This document shows positions 35,437 through 46,264 of a stretch of DNA of 64,000 bases, piece after piece. The DNA lies in contig NZ_JABXYX010000017.1 in the NCBI RefSeq assembly GCF_017982655.1, forward strand, positions 1 through 64,000, given 5' to 3'. Positions within the stretch are counted from its first letter, which is position 1, and each line of letters opens with the position of its first letter. The notes beneath the pieces are model-generated. The model did no database searches. It was not told where the DNA came from and saw nothing but the letters and a program-made list of their open reading frames with translations. A program made the position numbers and the translations under genes. This DNA comes from Brasilonema sp. CT11. GTDB taxonomy: Bacteria; Cyanobacteriota; Cyanobacteriia; Cyanobacteriales; Nostocaceae.

Positions 35437-36468
35437 ATGAACCAAGGGCAACAAACTGCTATTGAAGGCATCTACGAAGTGTGTATTGGCGTCAAAGAAC
35501 CAATTTCTGCTATTCAATACTGGGAACTCTTTGGCTATCGCGTTGGTCAAGTTGGTGAATTATCACAAGCAGCAGCATACCAACTGTATGGCATCAATTC
35601 CTCCTTACGTTCGATTCGCCTTTACCATCAATATATAGATCATGGTTTGCTTCGTCTGATGATTTGGGAAAATCCCACCAATCAGGGATTAGGGATGAGA
35701 TCAATGAAAGTGAAGGGAAATCGCTGGGCAACTACCTTAACAGACGATGTGTTGAACATTTTAAATCATGTGGAGGAGGCAAAAGCAGCCGGCTGGGAAA
35801 TTAAAAATACATTCCCTCGCTGGGAAGTGATTTACAACAAGGAGAAAAAAAGCCGTCCTTTCATCGAACCAGTGATCGGAGTGCGAGAAATGCTCTTATT
35901 GCAACCTTTAATGCGACAGGTTTTCTTTCAGAGATTTGGTTATACATTACCACATTATGGGAACATTAACATAAATTCTCCCCTCAAAACAAGCCAGTTT
36001 ACTCATATGGGGATGATTATTCAGGATGACAGCAAAGAAACTCTAAAGTTTTATGACGAAGTTTTAGGTTTGCTGCGCGTACGTGACGATGTAGAGACAA
36101 GCTACGAATCTTCTCTAGCAGGTCGAGAAATTTTTGATCTCCAAAAGGGGGAAAAGTTTTATCTTACCGCCTTTGATGATCCCCGGTCTTCTCAAACAAA
36201 CATATTTGCTGCACGTTCCGGAAGACTTTATATCATTCGCTTTCCTGATTTGATCCAATTAGATTCCAGGTTTGAAGCTGCACAACCGGGTTGCTTGGGA
36301 GTTTGTCTTTACACCTACCGGGTGCGAGGACTAGATATGTATTGCGATCGCATCAAAGCAAGTCCTGTGCAGAAGTATACAAACATCGTTCCCAACGAGT
36401 TTGGAGAGATGAGTTTCTCTTTTGTTGCACCAGATGGGTACTTTTGGACGTTGTTAGAAGCTTCGTAA
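35437..36468 (+). CDS. VOC (glyoxalase/bleomycin-resistance) superfamily protein, two modules
   Basis: 343 residues, long enough for a pair of VOC modules. The N-terminal one starts at about residue 10 (IYEVCIGVKEPISAIQYWEL) and the C-terminal one at about 190 (FTHMGMIIQDDSKETLKFYD) with its beta-strand end SFSFVAPDGYFWTLLEA. Metal-ligand residues are not obvious, and the catalysed reaction cannot be named. The start has no strong ribosome site. The YdcF gene follows 54 nt later on the same strand. Confidence 0.75.
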   Translation: MNQGQQTAIEGIYEVCIGVKEPISAIQYWELFGYRVGQVGELSQAAAYQLYGINSSLRSIRLYHQYIDHGLLRLMIWENPTNQGLGMRSMKVKGNRWATTLTDDVLNILNHVEEAKAAGWEIKNTFPRWEVIYNKEKKSRPFIEPVIGVREMLLLQPLMRQVFFQRFGYTLPHYGNININSPLKTSQFTHMGMIIQDDSKETLKFYDEVLGLLRVRDDVETSYESSLAGREIFDLQKGEKFYLTAFDDPRSSQTNIFAARSGRLYIIRFPDLIQLDSRFEAAQPGCLGVCLYTYRVRGLDMYCDRIKASPVQKYTNIVPNEFGEMSFSFVAPDGYFWTLLEAS

Positions 36469-36522
36469 AGTTGTTAAAAGATAGATGAAGTGTTGTAAAT
36501 TTTTACTTTGGAGATATCAACA

Positions 36523-37128
36523 ATGCCCAGTTATCAAACCAACACACAATGGCTAGCTTTGGTCATACTTGGGATTATGTCTGCGCTCCTAGTAGTAATT
36601 GCAATCACAGCATTCAGCATATACTTTTACGGTAGGGCTAACCGTATTGTCAGAACTGATGCTGCAATAGTACTAGGAGCAACAGTTTGGGGAGACGAAC
36701 CATCTCCAGTTTTTAGAGAAAGAATCAATCACGCCATTCATCTCTACAAAAGAGGAGTTGTACGCACCATCATTTTTACTGGTGGGGTTGCTAAAAACGA
36801 TGATATGGCTGAAGCCATTGTGGGTAAACGCTATGCAATGGCGCGGGCAGTTAAACAAACCGATATTCTTATCGAAACAGAATCTCACACAACTCACCAA
36901 AACCTTCAGAATGCTCACAAGATAGCAGACAAATACCATTTGTCCAAATTTCTTATTGTCAGCGACCCTTTGCATCTTAAGCGAGCCGTGTTAATGGCAC
37001 AAGACATGGGAATGGATGCTTATCCATCCCCTACGCCCACAACTCGCTACCGCAGTTTCAAAAGTCAGTTTGAGTTTTTAATGCGAGAGACATATTTTTA
37101 CTTTGTCTACCTCGTCTTAAAATACTAA
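36523..37128 (+). CDS. YdcF/SanA-type DUF218 membrane protein
   Basis: 201 residues from the ATG at 36523, preceded by GGAGA at a normal distance. A single membrane helix (LALVILGIMSALLVVIAITA) anchors a periplasmic DUF218 domain: IVLGATVWGDEPSPVFRERI, FTGGVAKNDDMAEA, TESHTTHQNLQNA and SDPLHLKRAVLMAQ. Relatives (SanA, YdcF, ElyC) affect envelope integrity, but the biochemical function is not established. It probably shares a transcript with the VOC gene upstream. Confidence 0.87.
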   Translation: MPSYQTNTQWLALVILGIMSALLVVIAITAFSIYFYGRANRIVRTDAAIVLGATVWGDEPSPVFRERINHAIHLYKRGVVRTIIFTGGVAKNDDMAEAIVGKRYAMARAVKQTDILIETESHTTHQNLQNAHKIADKYHLSKFLIVSDPLHLKRAVLMAQDMGMDAYPSPTPTTRYRSFKSQFEFLMRETYFYFVYLVLKY

Positions 37129-37170
37129 CTCGTATTTTGTCTTAGCTTTGTTGTTCTCTATACAACAAAG

Positions 37171-37986
37171 CTAAACATCCTCCGCTTCTGGCACTGGAAA
37201 GGTTTCACCAGCTAAGTAAGCATCAAAGTGCCGTTGAAAATAAAGCCAAGAACTTATATCTTCTACATCAAGAAGCGATTTAGGCGCATCCTTGTACAAA
37301 GGAACGCGGGTATTGATTTCATCTTGCAGCAGTTGGGGTAACTCGCCCAAGCTATTGACTTTGCTCCCATAAGCACTATAGATCAGATGACCAAGGCGTG
37401 CACCCATTTTCATCCAAGGAAGCCACGGACCAATCCGATCCCAACTTAGCTTGAGTTCAGTTACCGAGGGAAGTTCAGAGTTTAATAAATCTGCAGTTGG
37501 TACAGTTAATTTAAACAACTCTGCTGCTTGATAAATCGGGTGTGGGCTATACTCAGCAAACTTGGGATTTTCCGCAAGAGGATTAGGGTAAGTAGGAAAT
37601 ATATCAAACACAAAGGTTGTCCAGTCTCCATCTACAGGTACTGGAAATTTGCCTTTAAAATGACCTTGTACTGGACTATTTGCAACGTGTACCACTGGAA
37701 CTGTTTCGTCAGTCCAAGGATTATGCCACTTATGCAAAATTTCTCCTGTTTCTGGATCAAGGTAGTAAGTCAGTTCTCTTGAGGTAAAATCCCAGGATCC
37801 TTCTTCTGTAGGAATACATCGACTCACGCTGTAACCCACGATTTTAAACAGGAGTTTTCTCTTCTCACCTGGCACAAAAGCATAAATCTTGCCCTGCCAA
37901 ACGAGAAAGGTTGATTCATCAGGATTAAGGGATGAACGAGTTTTTACCCAATGTTGAGCTTCAAATTCTTTGATTTCGGCAACCAT
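37171..37986 (-). CDS. DUF1838 family protein
   Basis: 271 residues from the ATG at 37986; a TTG seven codons earlier is also in frame. Family-typical sequences are YYLDPETGEILHKWHNPWT and IGPWLPWMKMGARLGHLIYS with HRFDAYLAG-like RHFDAYLAGETFP near the end. There is no signal peptide with this start. The family's function is unknown; members are common in cyanobacteria and proteobacteria. It is 33 nt downstream of the AbrB-type gene on the same strand, suggesting co-transcription. Confidence 0.85.
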   Translation of the reverse strand: MVAEIKEFEAQHWVKTRSSLNPDESTFLVWQGKIYAFVPGEKRKLLFKIVGYSVSRCIPTEEGSWDFTSRELTYYLDPETGEILHKWHNPWTDETVPVVHVANSPVQGHFKGKFPVPVDGDWTTFVFDIFPTYPNPLAENPKFAEYSPHPIYQAAELFKLTVPTADLLNSELPSVTELKLSWDRIGPWLPWMKMGARLGHLIYSAYGSKVNSLGELPQLLQDEINTRVPLYKDAPKSLLDVEDISSWLYFQRHFDAYLAGETFPVPEAEDV

Positions 37987-38019
37987 CGACAGTATCTGTG
38001 AGTTCAATTCTCTATTATC

Positions 38020-39204
38020 CTAAGTTGATTCCAAAGATTGACTCTCAAGACGGCGAAACAGAAATACCCATAATGGAAGAGAACTGTTAATAGCAATTAA
38101 TCGTACCAAATGACCGGCTGTGACAATTTCAACATTATGATCTAATGCCAAGGCAACTAAAATCATTTCCGCCGAACCTCCTGGTGCTGTAACCAGCAAA
38201 CAGGTTAGCCAGTCCCAAGAAGTTAATTTCATAGCAAGGATGGAAGCCAGTCCTCCAGCAACCAGAGTCATTCCAACAGACATTAAAGCGCAGGCTATAA
38301 TCCTTTTTGTGAAAGTCGGTTTGTTACCCCAATACTCACCAATGGTAATTCCCAAAAGCATTTGCCCCACTATATTGACCAGAGGCGGTAAAGTAAAGTT
38401 TACATCACCCACGAAAGGCAGCCATTCACACAAAGGATTAAACGCGATCCCAGCGACTATTGCACCAAAAAACTCACCAGCCGGAATTTTGCTTAACAAA
38501 GCAAGATATACTGCTAATCCACCAAATAACAGCGCCAATAATAGTAATCCTAATTGGGATGGTTCGAGACTGAACAAGACACCTTTGACGGGGAGTGCTT
38601 GCGGATAAATTTGCTGACCAGATGATACTCTAGCAACCAGGGGAATCAAAAAAACTACAGTTGTAACGCGAATTGCTTGTACGAGTGCCACAAGTGTAAC
38701 ATTCTTGCCGTAGTCTGCAGCGATCGCCGACATCGGCCCCACACCACCAGGCACTGTAGCTAGCATCGCTGTTAAAATATTTGTTTTGCTGATGCGCGAG
38801 TAAATGTAGCCAATTAGTGTACCACACAGCAACAAAAACAACGTGATCAAAGCGAAAATAGGAAGACAAGAAGCAACATCAGCTAAATGAGCGTTACCTA
38901 CACAAAAGCCAACATTTAGTCCGACAAGCGCCATTCCCGTCTTTCTAGCTGTCCGATTAGGTTTGAGGGTACACCCACCCCAAACCCGATAAGTCTGAAG
39001 CACAACTGCACCAGAGACTATACCACCAAATATCCAGGCAATTCCTCCAATGTGAAATTTTGCCAAGATCAAACCTATGGGTAATGCCAGAAGCATTTCC
39101 CACGCCAAGACAATTAACGGCTTTACAAGAATTTGCTTGAACTTTAGAGCTTGCTGTTCAGTGGTAACCTGTTGAGGAGACGCTACACTTAAAATCTGAT
39201 TCAT
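38020..39204 (-). CDS. AbrB-type (PF05145) integral membrane protein
   Basis: 394 residues from the ATG at 39204; the in-frame TTG just before it is not needed. About ten membrane helices in two similar halves, each with an SAEMI/GPMSA-like break: TVPGGVGPMSAIAADYG and VTAPGGSAEMILVALALDH. This duplicated membrane family is annotated as AbrB or ammonia-monooxygenase-related, but it is not the DNA-binding AbrB and no substrate is established. A terminator lies upstream, so it starts its own unit with the DUF1838 gene. Confidence 0.85.
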   Translation of the reverse strand: MNQILSVASPQQVTTEQQALKFKQILVKPLIVLAWEMLLALPIGLILAKFHIGGIAWIFGGIVSGAVVLQTYRVWGGCTLKPNRTARKTGMALVGLNVGFCVGNAHLADVASCLPIFALITLFLLLCGTLIGYIYSRISKTNILTAMLATVPGGVGPMSAIAADYGKNVTLVALVQAIRVTTVVFLIPLVARVSSGQQIYPQALPVKGVLFSLEPSQLGLLLLALLFGGLAVYLALLSKIPAGEFFGAIVAGIAFNPLCEWLPFVGDVNFTLPPLVNIVGQMLLGITIGEYWGNKPTFTKRIIACALMSVGMTLVAGGLASILAMKLTSWDWLTCLLVTAPGGSAEMILVALALDHNVEIVTAGHLVRLIAINSSLPLWVFLFRRLESQSLEST

Positions 39205-39251
39205 CAACTTGCTTTTTGGAAATTTTAAAATTAATTTACCAAAAAGCGCTC

Positions 39252-39279
39252 AAAACCCCATCCTTCTAAAAGAAGGGGT
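39252..39279 (-). terminator. rho-independent terminator downstream of the coiled-coil protein gene
   Basis: On the minus strand ACCCCTTCT, TTT loop, AGAAGGATGGGG then TTTTG: a stem of about ten pairs with one bulge followed by a T run. It lies 13 nt after the stop of the gene ending at 39292. Confidence 0.65.
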
Positions 39280-39291
39280 AAAGAAAAAAGT

Positions 39292-40170
39292 TTATACTAA
39301 AACTGTGAGTAAATAATCAATCAAGTACTTAAAGTACGCCCTCAACTGTTGAGCTGCTTGTGTTGACACTTGTGCTGATTGTTCCCAAGACTTTATATAT
39401 TTATTTTGAATCAACTTGAACCCATTCACATATACCTCAATTGCCGGCTGTTCATGAGTGATGATTCCTTTGTGAAGTAAACGAGGTTGAATCCCGTTTT
39501 CCAAGCAGCTTCCAAGTAGTTTTAAATATTTACTAAGGTTCTGACGAAAGACTTGTGTTTGGGCATCTTGGGAACCCAATAACTCATCCGCCACTTGTTG
39601 TGTTATTTCTTCTCGATGAGCTAAAAGCCACAATCCTGCTTCTAAAGAAGCAGCTGATTGTCCTTCTGCAAGTGGAAGTGAGGCAGTGAACTCTATAAGA
39701 TGTTCTGAAAATTCTTCAATTTTGTGATGTTTGAGTTGAGTAAGTGCTTCGCTGATACTTTCTTGTGAACGTTTCTTCTCCTCTTGCTCGCGTATCAAAT
39801 CTTCCACAATCGGTTTTATATTTTGAGTTATCAAATCAGTCTGCTCTTTTAGCACGTCCAGCACTTGTTGAGGCAAATCGTACTCTAATAACTTGTCTAT
39901 TCGATTTGTTGTACTGTCTTGGAGAAAGTTGAACTGGCGTTGTAGTTGCTGAATGAGCGATCCCAAGCGTTGTTCGGTATTAGGTAGATCTTGAGATAAA
40001 TGTCGTTCTAGATAATCGACTCGTTTTTGCAGAGATTTGACGGATGCTCTTTCTAACCAAGGGCTGATGATAAATCTTGCTAAATCGTGTAAACTTTTAG
40101 CCGGTTTTTCCAGTCTTCCTAATCTCTTGATATTTTGCGCCATAAGATTTCTTAAAAAGTGGTGATGCAT
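39292..40170 (-). CDS. unrecognised coiled-coil protein
   Basis: 292 residues; I do not recognise the family. It has no signal peptide or membrane segment. Residues about 45-170 are strongly helical and coiled-coil-like (SLQKRVDYLERHLSQDL, LIREQEEKKRSQESISEAL). The C-terminal half is also helical (LEAGLWLLAHREEITQQVAD). Met10 (MAQNIKRLGRLEKP) is an alternative start with a better upstream purine run. Neighbours give no clue; the gene ends at a terminator. Probably a cytoplasmic structural or adaptor protein. Confidence 0.75.
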   Translation of the reverse strand: MHHHFLRNLMAQNIKRLGRLEKPAKSLHDLARFIISPWLERASVKSLQKRVDYLERHLSQDLPNTEQRLGSLIQQLQRQFNFLQDSTTNRIDKLLEYDLPQQVLDVLKEQTDLITQNIKPIVEDLIREQEEKKRSQESISEALTQLKHHKIEEFSEHLIEFTASLPLAEGQSAASLEAGLWLLAHREEITQQVADELLGSQDAQTQVFRQNLSKYLKLLGSCLENGIQPRLLHKGIITHEQPAIEVYVNGFKLIQNKYIKSWEQSAQVSTQAAQQLRAYFKYLIDYLLTVLV

Positions 40171-41456
40171 TAATCCGTGGATTCCCTGTGTTGCTTTCCC
40201 CTATTTATGGGTTATTGTCTAGAGAAGTTCAATTATTAAAGAAAAATTCAGCAAGTTAAAATTCACAATTGAGTCAGAGTCATTTTTTAGTGGCGGATTG
40301 AAACCAGCAGTAATTTAGAATTACCCCTACAAGTTTTCCTAATGCCAGAGCCAGTTAAGGGGTAAGCAAAACCTTCCTGCATAGGATTTGTTAACTAAAT
40401 CTTTGATTTGATGGCAACTCAGGAGTTGCAGTTATGTTAGCCATTTTGATGCAACTCATTACAACGGAACAGCGGATAGGGTATATTGCGCAAAGCTGTT
40501 ATGTGGGTGTCTATAACGGAGTAAACTCCCTAAAAGCGCATTCCTTGATAAGTTGTGGATAAGTTCGCGTAAGTTTAGGTAAGTCGTTTTACGAATTTTT
40601 CACAAAGCCACAGTTCCTGAACTGGCAATCTGCTAGTTAGCAATACATAGCTTCTGACTCCTTAGCAATAGCATGACATTTTTGAAATTTTACTGTCTTA
40701 TCCGACTCAAGTTGTGGTCGTATGCAAAAAATTATTGGTTTCTCACTTTCAGTAAATCCACTGATTGATCTGCGCAATAACTTCTGTTGTTACCAAAAAA
40801 AATGAGCGTAGTTTTGACTACGAACACCAAATAGAGTAATAGTACCACAATACCGCTTCAAAACTCTGCCTTTTGCGTAATTTTCTGGATACAGCTTTGT
40901 ATGTAAAAGTTTATCGTGAGTGAGCATGATAAACAAATTCGTTGTGAACACCAAGACTCTTCAAGGTATCCAAAACGTTGTACTTGATAAAAGCAGATGA
41001 AAATGACGCGATCGCCTTTTGGTTTGGCTCCCTGCTGGAGCATCGCCAAAAGCGGCGCAGTCCATCAGCATCCCTCTCGGGCGTCCTACTGCTCAAAGTC
41101 GCTCACCGCCGCCTGAATCCGAGATTCGCGGAAGCCTGTTCTTTGAGAACAGGCGCTTGCGTATACCGAAGATCGCCGGATTTGCATAAGTTTTTGGAAC
41201 CTGTGATCAGGATGTGAGCTAAGTTGTCATTAAAATCACTTAACGACCAGTCGCTCTCGGCAGCAATAAGGGGATGAACTTTAAGTATAAACCAAGAAGA
41301 GGACTTAAAAACTTGAGTGAGAAAACCGTACTAAATTTAGAGCACAATTTCTAAGCGATCAAGCTGTGTTGAGGTCGATACAATCAAAGTGCGGGTTAAG
41401 TAATGCTGTTGCTGGCAATCAATCTATGACTTCAGCATTACTAAGGAGACCAAAAT
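40171..41456. other. 1.3-kb intergenic region with repeats
   Basis: A lone perfect DnaA box (TTGTGGATAA, about 40553) has no companions. A hairpin CGTAGT/ACTACG lies near 40807-40822. From about 41010 to 41175 there is a GC-rich interspersed block ending in a strong hairpin GCCTGTTCT/AGAACAGGC (41134-41154). No gene or RNA is recognised. The promoter of htpX should lie in the last 200 nt. Confidence 0.5.
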
Positions 41457-42332
41457 ATGGTAAATCAATTCAAAACTGCTGCATTACTAGGTTTATTAAG
41501 CGCGATTTTGATTACGATTAGCTACTGGGTGATTGGCGGTACCAGTGGTGTGATTGTGGGAATTGTTATAGCAGCAGTGACAAACTTATTTTATTGGTAT
41601 CAATCTGATCAAATTGCGCTGGCAGCATATCGTGCTCAGCCAGTATCACCTCAAGAAGCACCGGGACTATATCAGATGGTGCAAAGGTTGTGCGATCGCG
41701 CTAATCTTCCTATGCCAAGAATTTTCATTGTCCCACAGGGTGCTGCCAATGCCTTCGCCACAGGACGCGATCCAGAACACGCTGCTGTTGCAGTGACTCA
41801 AGGTATTTTAGATTTATTACCAGAAGACGAACTCGAAGGCGTCATTGCCCACGAACTGACTCACGTTGCTAACCGTGACACTTTAACACAGGCTGTTGCA
41901 GCCACAATTGCAGGTGCGATCTCGTTCTTAGCCCAAATTGTCAGCTATAGCGCTTGGTACACTCCATATTCACGGGACGGGCGCAATGGTCAAAATCCTG
42001 TGGGGATATTGTTAACAATATTTCTTGCTCCAATTGCTGCGACAGTGATTCAACTGGGAATCTCACGCACGCGGGAATTTTCAGCAGACGCAGGTTCTGC
42101 CAGATTAACAGGTAATCCTCGCGCTTTAGCGCGTGCACTCCAACGTTTGGAAGCGACAGCAAGACAATTACCTATACAAGCAAACCCAGCCTTTGAGCCA
42201 CTGTTGATTACAAATGCAGTGTCCGGACAATTTTTGGGAAATTTGTTCTCTAGTCATCCGTCTACTGAAGCACGAATTGAGGCATTGCGGAAGATAGAAC
42301 AAGAACAACTTTCCAGAACGTCTGAATTTTGA
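41457..42332 (+). CDS. htpX: membrane zinc metalloprotease HtpX
   Basis: 291 residues. Membrane helices at about 8-25 and 30-48 precede the M48 catalytic domain with HELTH (His132, Glu133, His136); two more hydrophobic stretches follow and the third zinc ligand is in SRTREFSADAGSARLTGN. HtpX degrades misfolded membrane proteins together with FtsH. Start has AAGGAG eight bases upstream. Single gene; a hairpin GAGATGCA/TGCGTCTC at 42443-42466 may end its transcript. Confidence 0.95.
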   Translation: MVNQFKTAALLGLLSAILITISYWVIGGTSGVIVGIVIAAVTNLFYWYQSDQIALAAYRAQPVSPQEAPGLYQMVQRLCDRANLPMPRIFIVPQGAANAFATGRDPEHAAVAVTQGILDLLPEDELEGVIAHELTHVANRDTLTQAVAATIAGAISFLAQIVSYSAWYTPYSRDGRNGQNPVGILLTIFLAPIAATVIQLGISRTREFSADAGSARLTGNPRALARALQRLEATARQLPIQANPAFEPLLITNAVSGQFLGNLFSSHPSTEARIEALRKIEQEQLSRTSEF

Positions 42333-42442
42333 TTTTGATGATGAGAAGTCGCCTCTTTGGGCGATGATCGCTTCCAAAACGCGGCTAAACTCCTCGCCTT
42401 CAACGTTAATTTTAAAATATAATAAATCCTAAAACGCTCTTC

Positions 42443-42466
42443 GAGATGCATCAATTGCTGCGTCTC
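42443..42466. terminator. hairpin repeat downstream of htpX
   Basis: GAGATGCA and TGCGTCTC pair (one G-U type mismatch) over an 8-nt loop. This GAGACGC-type palindrome is a common cyanobacterial intergenic repeat. No T run follows, so terminator function is uncertain. Confidence 0.35.
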
Positions 42467-42584
42467 TACATGTTTGTGTTTATGCATCAGATTTATTGAG
42501 CTGGAATGACTAATGATGCTAGATAATGAAAAAGCTTTAACATGGACTTGAATTCTCTAGCTCGGTTATTAAGAACTAAGACTT

Positions 42585-44372
42585 ATGCGAACTTACTATT
42601 GCGGCGAACTCCGAAAAGAACACATTGGAGAAACTGTTACCTTGTACGGATGGGTAGACCGTCGCCGCGATCATGGAGGTGTAATATTTATAGATTTACG
42701 CGATCGCACTAGTATTGTCCAAGTCGTCAGCGATCCCCAGCGTACCCCTAATTCCTATGATCTGGCAAATAGCCTACGAAATGAATACGTTGTTGAAATG
42801 ACAGGTAGAGTGACGCAACGTCCTGAAGAATCCCTAAACCCCCGCATACCTACAGGCGAAATTGAAATCTACGCCGATACAATTAAACTTCTCAACTCAG
42901 TCGGTAAACAGTTACCATTTCAAGTTTCCACTACAGACGCTGATCCGGTGCGGGAAGAGTTGCGGCTCAAGTATCGTTATTTAGATTTGCGGCGCGATCG
43001 CATGGCAAACAATTTGCAACTACGCCATCAAGTTGTCAAAGCGATGCGTCGTTACTTAGAAGACGTAGAAGGTTTCCTAGAAGTCGAAACCCCCATCCTC
43101 ACCCGTTCCACTCCCGAAGGTGCGCGGGATTATCTCGTACCCAGTCGCGTTAACCCTAGTGAATGGTTTGCTTTACCCCAATCACCCCAGCTGTTCAAAC
43201 AATTGCTGATGGTATCCGGCTTAGATCGATACTATCAAATTGCGCGTTGCTTCCGCGATGAAGACTTACGCGCCGACAGACAACCGGAATTTACCCAGTT
43301 GGACATGGAAATGAGCTTCATGTCACAAGAAGAGATTATCGAATTAAACGAGAAGTTAGTTTGTCATATTTTCAAGACAGTTAAAGGCATTGAATTACAA
43401 CGTCCTTTCCCGCGTCTAGTCTACGCCGAGGCGATGGAACGTTATGGTAGTGATAAACCAGATACACGTTATGATTTAGAACTCGTCAATGTCTCGGATG
43501 TTGTCAAAGACTGTGGCTTCAAAGTCTTTCGCGAAGCTGTTACCAATGGAGGAATTGTCAAAATTCTTCCCATTCCCAACGGGAACGATTCAATTTCTAA
43601 CGTCCGTATCAAACCAGGTGGTGATTTATTCAAGGAAGCAACTGATGCAGGTGCTAAAGGTTTAGCTTACATCCGAGTCAGGGATGATGGAGAAATCGAC
43701 ACTATTGGTGCAATTAAAGACAACCTTACCCCAGAGCAAAAACAGGAAATCTTACGCCGGACAGATGCAAAACCCGGTCATTTACTACTTTTCGCGGCTG
43801 CTGACACTGCTACCGTTAATAAAACATTAGATAGGTTACGCCAAGTTATTGCTAGAGAATTTGGGTTAATAGATCCAGAAAAAATTAACTTGCTCTGGGT
43901 TACAGACTTTCCCATGTTTGAATGGAACGCACAGGAAAATCGCCTAGAAGCACTGCATCACCCATTTACTGCACCTCATCCTGATGATTTGAGTGACTTA
44001 AAAAGTGCAAGAGCACAAGCTTATGACTTGGTGTTCAACGGTTTTGAAGTAGGCGGTGGTAGTCTGCGGATTTATCAGCGCGAAATTCAGGAGCAGGTGT
44101 TTGAGGCGATTGGACTTTCCCCAGAGGAAGCACATAATAAGTTTGGCTTTCTGTTGGAAGCGTTTGAATATGGTACCCCGCCTCACGGTGGGATCGCCTA
44201 TGGTTTAGATCGTTTGGTGATGTTGCTAGCCAAAGAAGAATCAATTCGCGACGTCATAGCTTTTCCAAAGACGCAACAAGCACGTTGTTTGCTCACAGAT
44301 GCACCTTCGTTGGTAGATACGAAGCAGTTAAAAGAGTTGCATGTTGCCTCGACTTATAAGCCTAAGTCTTAG
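42585..44372 (+). CDS. aspS: aspartyl-tRNA synthetase
   Basis: 595 residues, full bacterial length. Order: N-terminal OB-fold anticodon-binding domain ([20 protein letters not shown]), class II motif 2 ([19 protein letters not shown]), a GAD insertion domain (about 290-420) and class II motif 3 ([15 protein letters not shown]) near the end. Loads Asp (and, in many cyanobacteria, Asn tRNA as well) for translation. A single gene; the start lies 253 nt after htpX and no clear ribosome site was found. Confidence 0.98.
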   Translation: MRTYYCGELRKEHIGETVTLYGWVDRRRDHGGVIFIDLRDRTSIVQVVSDPQRTPNSYDLANSLRNEYVVEMTGRVTQRPEESLNPRIPTGEIEIYADTIKLLNSVGKQLPFQVSTTDADPVREELRLKYRYLDLRRDRMANNLQLRHQVVKAMRRYLEDVEGFLEVETPILTRSTPEGARDYLVPSRVNPSEWFALPQSPQLFKQLLMVSGLDRYYQIARCFRDEDLRADRQPEFTQLDMEMSFMSQEEIIELNEKLVCHIFKTVKGIELQRPFPRLVYAEAMERYGSDKPDTRYDLELVNVSDVVKDCGFKVFREAVTNGGIVKILPIPNGNDSISNVRIKPGGDLFKEATDAGAKGLAYIRVRDDGEIDTIGAIKDNLTPEQKQEILRRTDAKPGHLLLFAAADTATVNKTLDRLRQVIAREFGLIDPEKINLLWVTDFPMFEWNAQENRLEALHHPFTAPHPDDLSDLKSARAQAYDLVFNGFEVGGGSLRIYQREIQEQVFEAIGLSPEEAHNKFGFLLEAFEYGTPPHGGIAYGLDRLVMLLAKEESIRDVIAFPKTQQARCLLTDAPSLVDTKQLKELHVASTYKPKS

Positions 44373-44612
44373 TACGACGAAAGCAGCCAAAGATGAACTA
44401 TATCTTTTGACGGTCTCAGTTGAACAAAACACAACTATTGATATTCCTCGTCCTGCACTCTACGTTAAGGGCGGGGAATATTTGGTTTTCTTTCCCCCGG
44501 TGAGCAGTTCCTACCTTGCGGGAGGGCGTTCCGCCTACAAGAACAGGTTTCGGGTTCCTTCTGGAAACTGTTCAGGAGTATCTCAAATGTCCATCACGTA
44601 GCTTTTATGGAC

Positions 44613-44640
44613 AATGCCACCCTACGCTTTGTGGTCTAAT
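44613..44640. repeat. half copy of foldback family A
   Basis: AATGCCACCCTACG then CTTTGTGGTCTA matches one arm of the elements at 30237-30435 and 56692-56767 (AATGCCxACCCTAxG then xTTTGTGGTCTA). The other arm is absent. Confidence 0.5.
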
Positions 44641-44653
44641 GATTTCAGGAGTT

Positions 44654-44754
44654 ATACCATTTCACGAAATCCTTGATACAAATGATTAGTCTCTAATTCT
44701 TTCTCCCCTGCTCCTCTGCTGCCTATTTGTATCAACCTTAAAGTGAAACGGTAT
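44654..44754. repeat. foldback (MITE-like) element, family C
   Basis: ATACCATTTCAC (44654-44665) pairs with GTGAAACGGTAT (44743-44754, one mismatch) and TTGATACAAAT (44673-44683) with ATTTGTATCAA (44725-44735, perfect). About 101 bp, non-coding, with a CTCCCCTGCTCC-type pyrimidine run in the loop. Confidence 0.65.
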
Positions 44755-46264
44755 TAGGCAGTTCTCACAAGCGTTCGACACTTTTGAGCTAGGCACTAAA
44801 CATGGCGATCAGCAATGCTAGCGCTCCGCGCATGAGCGTCGCCCTCTGTTTGAGATGTTCAATTAAATCGTTGCAGAGCAATCCGTACTTTTATGGATAA
44901 ATAGTTTGACCAGTTGGGGTTAAAACCATGTAAAGGGGGTGTTTTTCTAATTCCTTGACTATCTCACTCTCCCCTTGTTCTTGCGATCGTTCAATTTAGG
45001 ATGTTAATAACACTATAATTGAAATCTCATTCAACCAGTATCTTCACCGTGTTTTTGATAGTTTTGAAAAATGTAATTTTTAATACATTAATACCTCAAA
45101 AATCATAATTTCATAAAATTATTCGTCCAACGCATTTTTGAGGCTTGTATTTTTTTATACTAAGTAATAACCCGCTCTGTAAATGTACATATTTGGGATT
45201 ATCCTTATTTATACTGTTTAAATCAATGTTTTTTTTAAACGAAAGTTCAATAACTTAGAAAAATCAGAAATATATTTTCGTCATATTTTTATATGGCTGC
45301 GTATAATTTCCTGCTAGCATACATAAAGTCAGTAAAAAAATTAAACTTTATGTCATGACTAGGGAATATTTAACAGTCATAATGATGAATTCCTCAAAAG
45401 TTCTATCAATTGTTTAAATATTAGACCTGACTAATCTAGTTGCAAAGCAATATGTAGTACGATAAAATTACTTACAACAATTACTACTTAATTAAAATCA
45501 GAACATTTATGGCAACCTATTCGGTAAAGTTTTTCTCAATTGAGTCAGGCTTATGGTAGTAAAATTTTGTACTATATCTAGAATTGGTGAGATAATTTAA
45601 AACAAGTTATGCTTACAATCAAATGACAACAGAGATTTGTTATACTCTAAAAGACGTTGATTACACGTTAAACATCACTGGTTATCAACTGTATTCAGAT
45701 CATGCAGTATTTAGGACTTAGTTTATGTAGAGTTTCAGAAAAATCGTAGCAATCTCTATAGACTATCTAGCATCGATTTACTGGATATATCGTTGTACTA
45801 AAATATCTGATGACTTATGTGCGGAGTTGGACTTTGATGGTCTTTTTGATCTCAGTTCCTCCAACGTAGCCTTTATCACAAGGCCGAATCAGAGAAATAG
45901 TGTAACTAAAATCAAAAGCGTTCAACCTCACGAGCTATCCAGTGAAGTAAATGTTTTCAATGTTACAAAATATTCCTTGTTTATTACCTTGTTAACAGGT
46001 TATTTTCTTGGCAATCGAGTGTTTTTTTCGATTTCATTAAGTGAGTCACAAATGACTATTTATGAGAAATGATAAAAATTTTCTATTGATCTGATGAAAA
46101 TATCCTTAGAAAATCACTACTGATTTCTAAACTGTTTGTAGGTAACTATTTATTTGACTTTAATGACACGAGTGCTTTTAAAGTGGTAAATGTTAGGTAA
46201 AACGATCTTTCTAAGCGTAGTTTATCTAACATAAGCTTCTTTTTTTTATGTGGTGTATTTACTG

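Larger units (their letters stand above)
44373..46249. other. long AT-rich intergenic region upstream of the exopolysaccharide cluster
   Basis: About 1.9 kb. Near the left end are GC-rich interspersed modules (about 44500-44575 and 44815-44850), a half copy of element family A and the element at 44654-44754. From 45000 it is very AT-rich. An 81-codon ORF at 45827 has no ribosome site and no recognisable motif. A 33-nt stretch near 45914 resembles one inside the next gene near 46297, hinting at an old local duplication. The promoter of the exopolysaccharide cluster should lie here. Confidence 0.5.

Noticed and set aside
40553-40562. Perfect DnaA box TTGTGGATAA as a possible origin
   Set aside because: Only one box, no cluster, no dnaA/dnaN neighbour and no AT-rich unwinding element next to it.
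45827-46072. 81-codon ORF upstream of the polysaccharide cluster
   Set aside because: No ribosome site, no recognisable motif and AT-rich flanks. It may be chance or a relic; a short similarity to 46297 is too weak to support a gene.
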